Shown piece after piece: positions 6,010-6,065 of a stretch of DNA of 6,065 nucleotides (positions within the stretch are counted from its first letter, which is position 1; every line of letters starts with the position of its first letter). The notes under the pieces are model-generated. The model made no database searches. It saw only the letters and a list, made by a program, of their open reading frames with translations, and had not been told where the DNA came from. Both the position numbers and the translations under genes were made by a program. The stretch is taken from NCBI GenBank assembly GCA_025464545.1, contig JAODMA010000069.1, forward strand, positions 1 through 6,065. The letters are read 5' to 3'. Source of the DNA: Arthrobacter sp. (GTDB lineage Bacteria > Actinomycetota > Actinomycetes > Actinomycetales > Micrococcaceae).

Positions 6010-6065
6010 ATGATCCGGCTCCGTAAGCTGGCGCGCGCCGCATCTCTACTGACCACCCCGCTAGC
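6010..6065 (+). CDS. Partial CDS, N-terminus of a probable ferredoxin reductase
   Basis: An ATG at 6010-6012 directly follows an in-frame TAA (6007-6009) and opens a frame that runs off the window. The visible residues begin MIRLRKLARAASLLTTPL, followed by a codon starting GC (Ala). A basic stretch followed by an LLTTPL-like element is what I recall at the start of FAD/NAD(P)H and 2Fe-2S ferredoxin reductases encoded beside acyl desaturases in actinobacteria, where they pass electrons to the desaturase. Those genes are often divergent from a PucR-type regulator, as here. A weak AGG (5999-6001) is the only Shine-Dalgarno hint. That a gene begins here is fairly likely. The function rests on 18 residues plus context, so it stays provisional. 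A small membrane-associated protein with a basic N-terminus is the alternative. Confidence 0.5.
   Translation, partial: MIRLRKLARAASLLTTPL

Noticed and set aside
5919..6026. Direct repeat TCCGTAA at 5919-5925 and 6020-6026
   Set aside because: Seven bases only, and the second copy is within coding sequence, so coincidence is the simplest reading.
6030..6039. Ten-base palindrome GGCGCGCGCC
   Set aside because: It lies in the predicted coding start of the right-edge gene, and such palindromes are common by chance in DNA this GC-rich.
5744..6043. Minus-strand 99-codon frame spanning the divergent region
   Set aside because: It overlaps the regulator in another frame and the start at 6010 on the other strand, and has no family resemblance.

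Overview
The window reads as ordinary, chromosomally encoded DNA from a high-GC actinobacterium. The codon usage (strong G/C at third positions), the GTG and TTG starts, the soluble Ser/Thr kinase and the long PucR-type regulator all fit. The flavour of the proteins suggests the Micrococcaceae (Arthrobacter/Pseudarthrobacter-like), but that placement rests on recall, not on a search. I see no insertion sequence, CRISPR array, tRNA or rRNA, phage gene or sign of recent transfer.

Layout, left to right. (1) Bases 31-1107, minus strand: disA, the DNA-integrity-scanning diadenylate cyclase that makes c-di-AMP. (2) Bases 1108-1438: a 331-base divergent intergenic region. It holds the disA leader, a possible ECF-type promoter for disA, nested inverted repeats and a possible prfC promoter. 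(3) Bases 1439-3052, plus strand: prfC, peptide chain release factor 3. (4) Bases 3053-3234: a short region packed with inverted repeats and a good sigma70-like promoter. (5) Bases 3235-4650, plus strand: a soluble serine/threonine protein kinase fused to a C-terminal GAF sensor domain. (6) Bases 4708-5910, minus strand and convergent with the kinase: a PucR/CdaR-type regulator with a C-terminal helix-turn-helix. (7) Bases 5911-6009: a compact divergent promoter region with a palindrome over a -10-like hexamer. (8) Bases 6010-6065, plus strand: the first 18 complete codons of a gene cut by the window edge. Its N-terminus resembles the ferredoxin reductases that sit next to fatty-acid desaturase genes.

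The genes do not form one operon. Three are signalling or regulatory proteins (c-di-AMP synthase, sensor kinase, PucR regulator) and one is a translation recycling factor. The only clear functional pairing is the regulator with the divergent right-edge gene, most simply a local regulator of a lipid-desaturation electron-transfer operon. I found no clearly undescribed system. The points most worth a second look are the kinase-GAF fusion with its unusual activation loop, the structured region upstream of it, and the palindrome between the regulator and the truncated gene.
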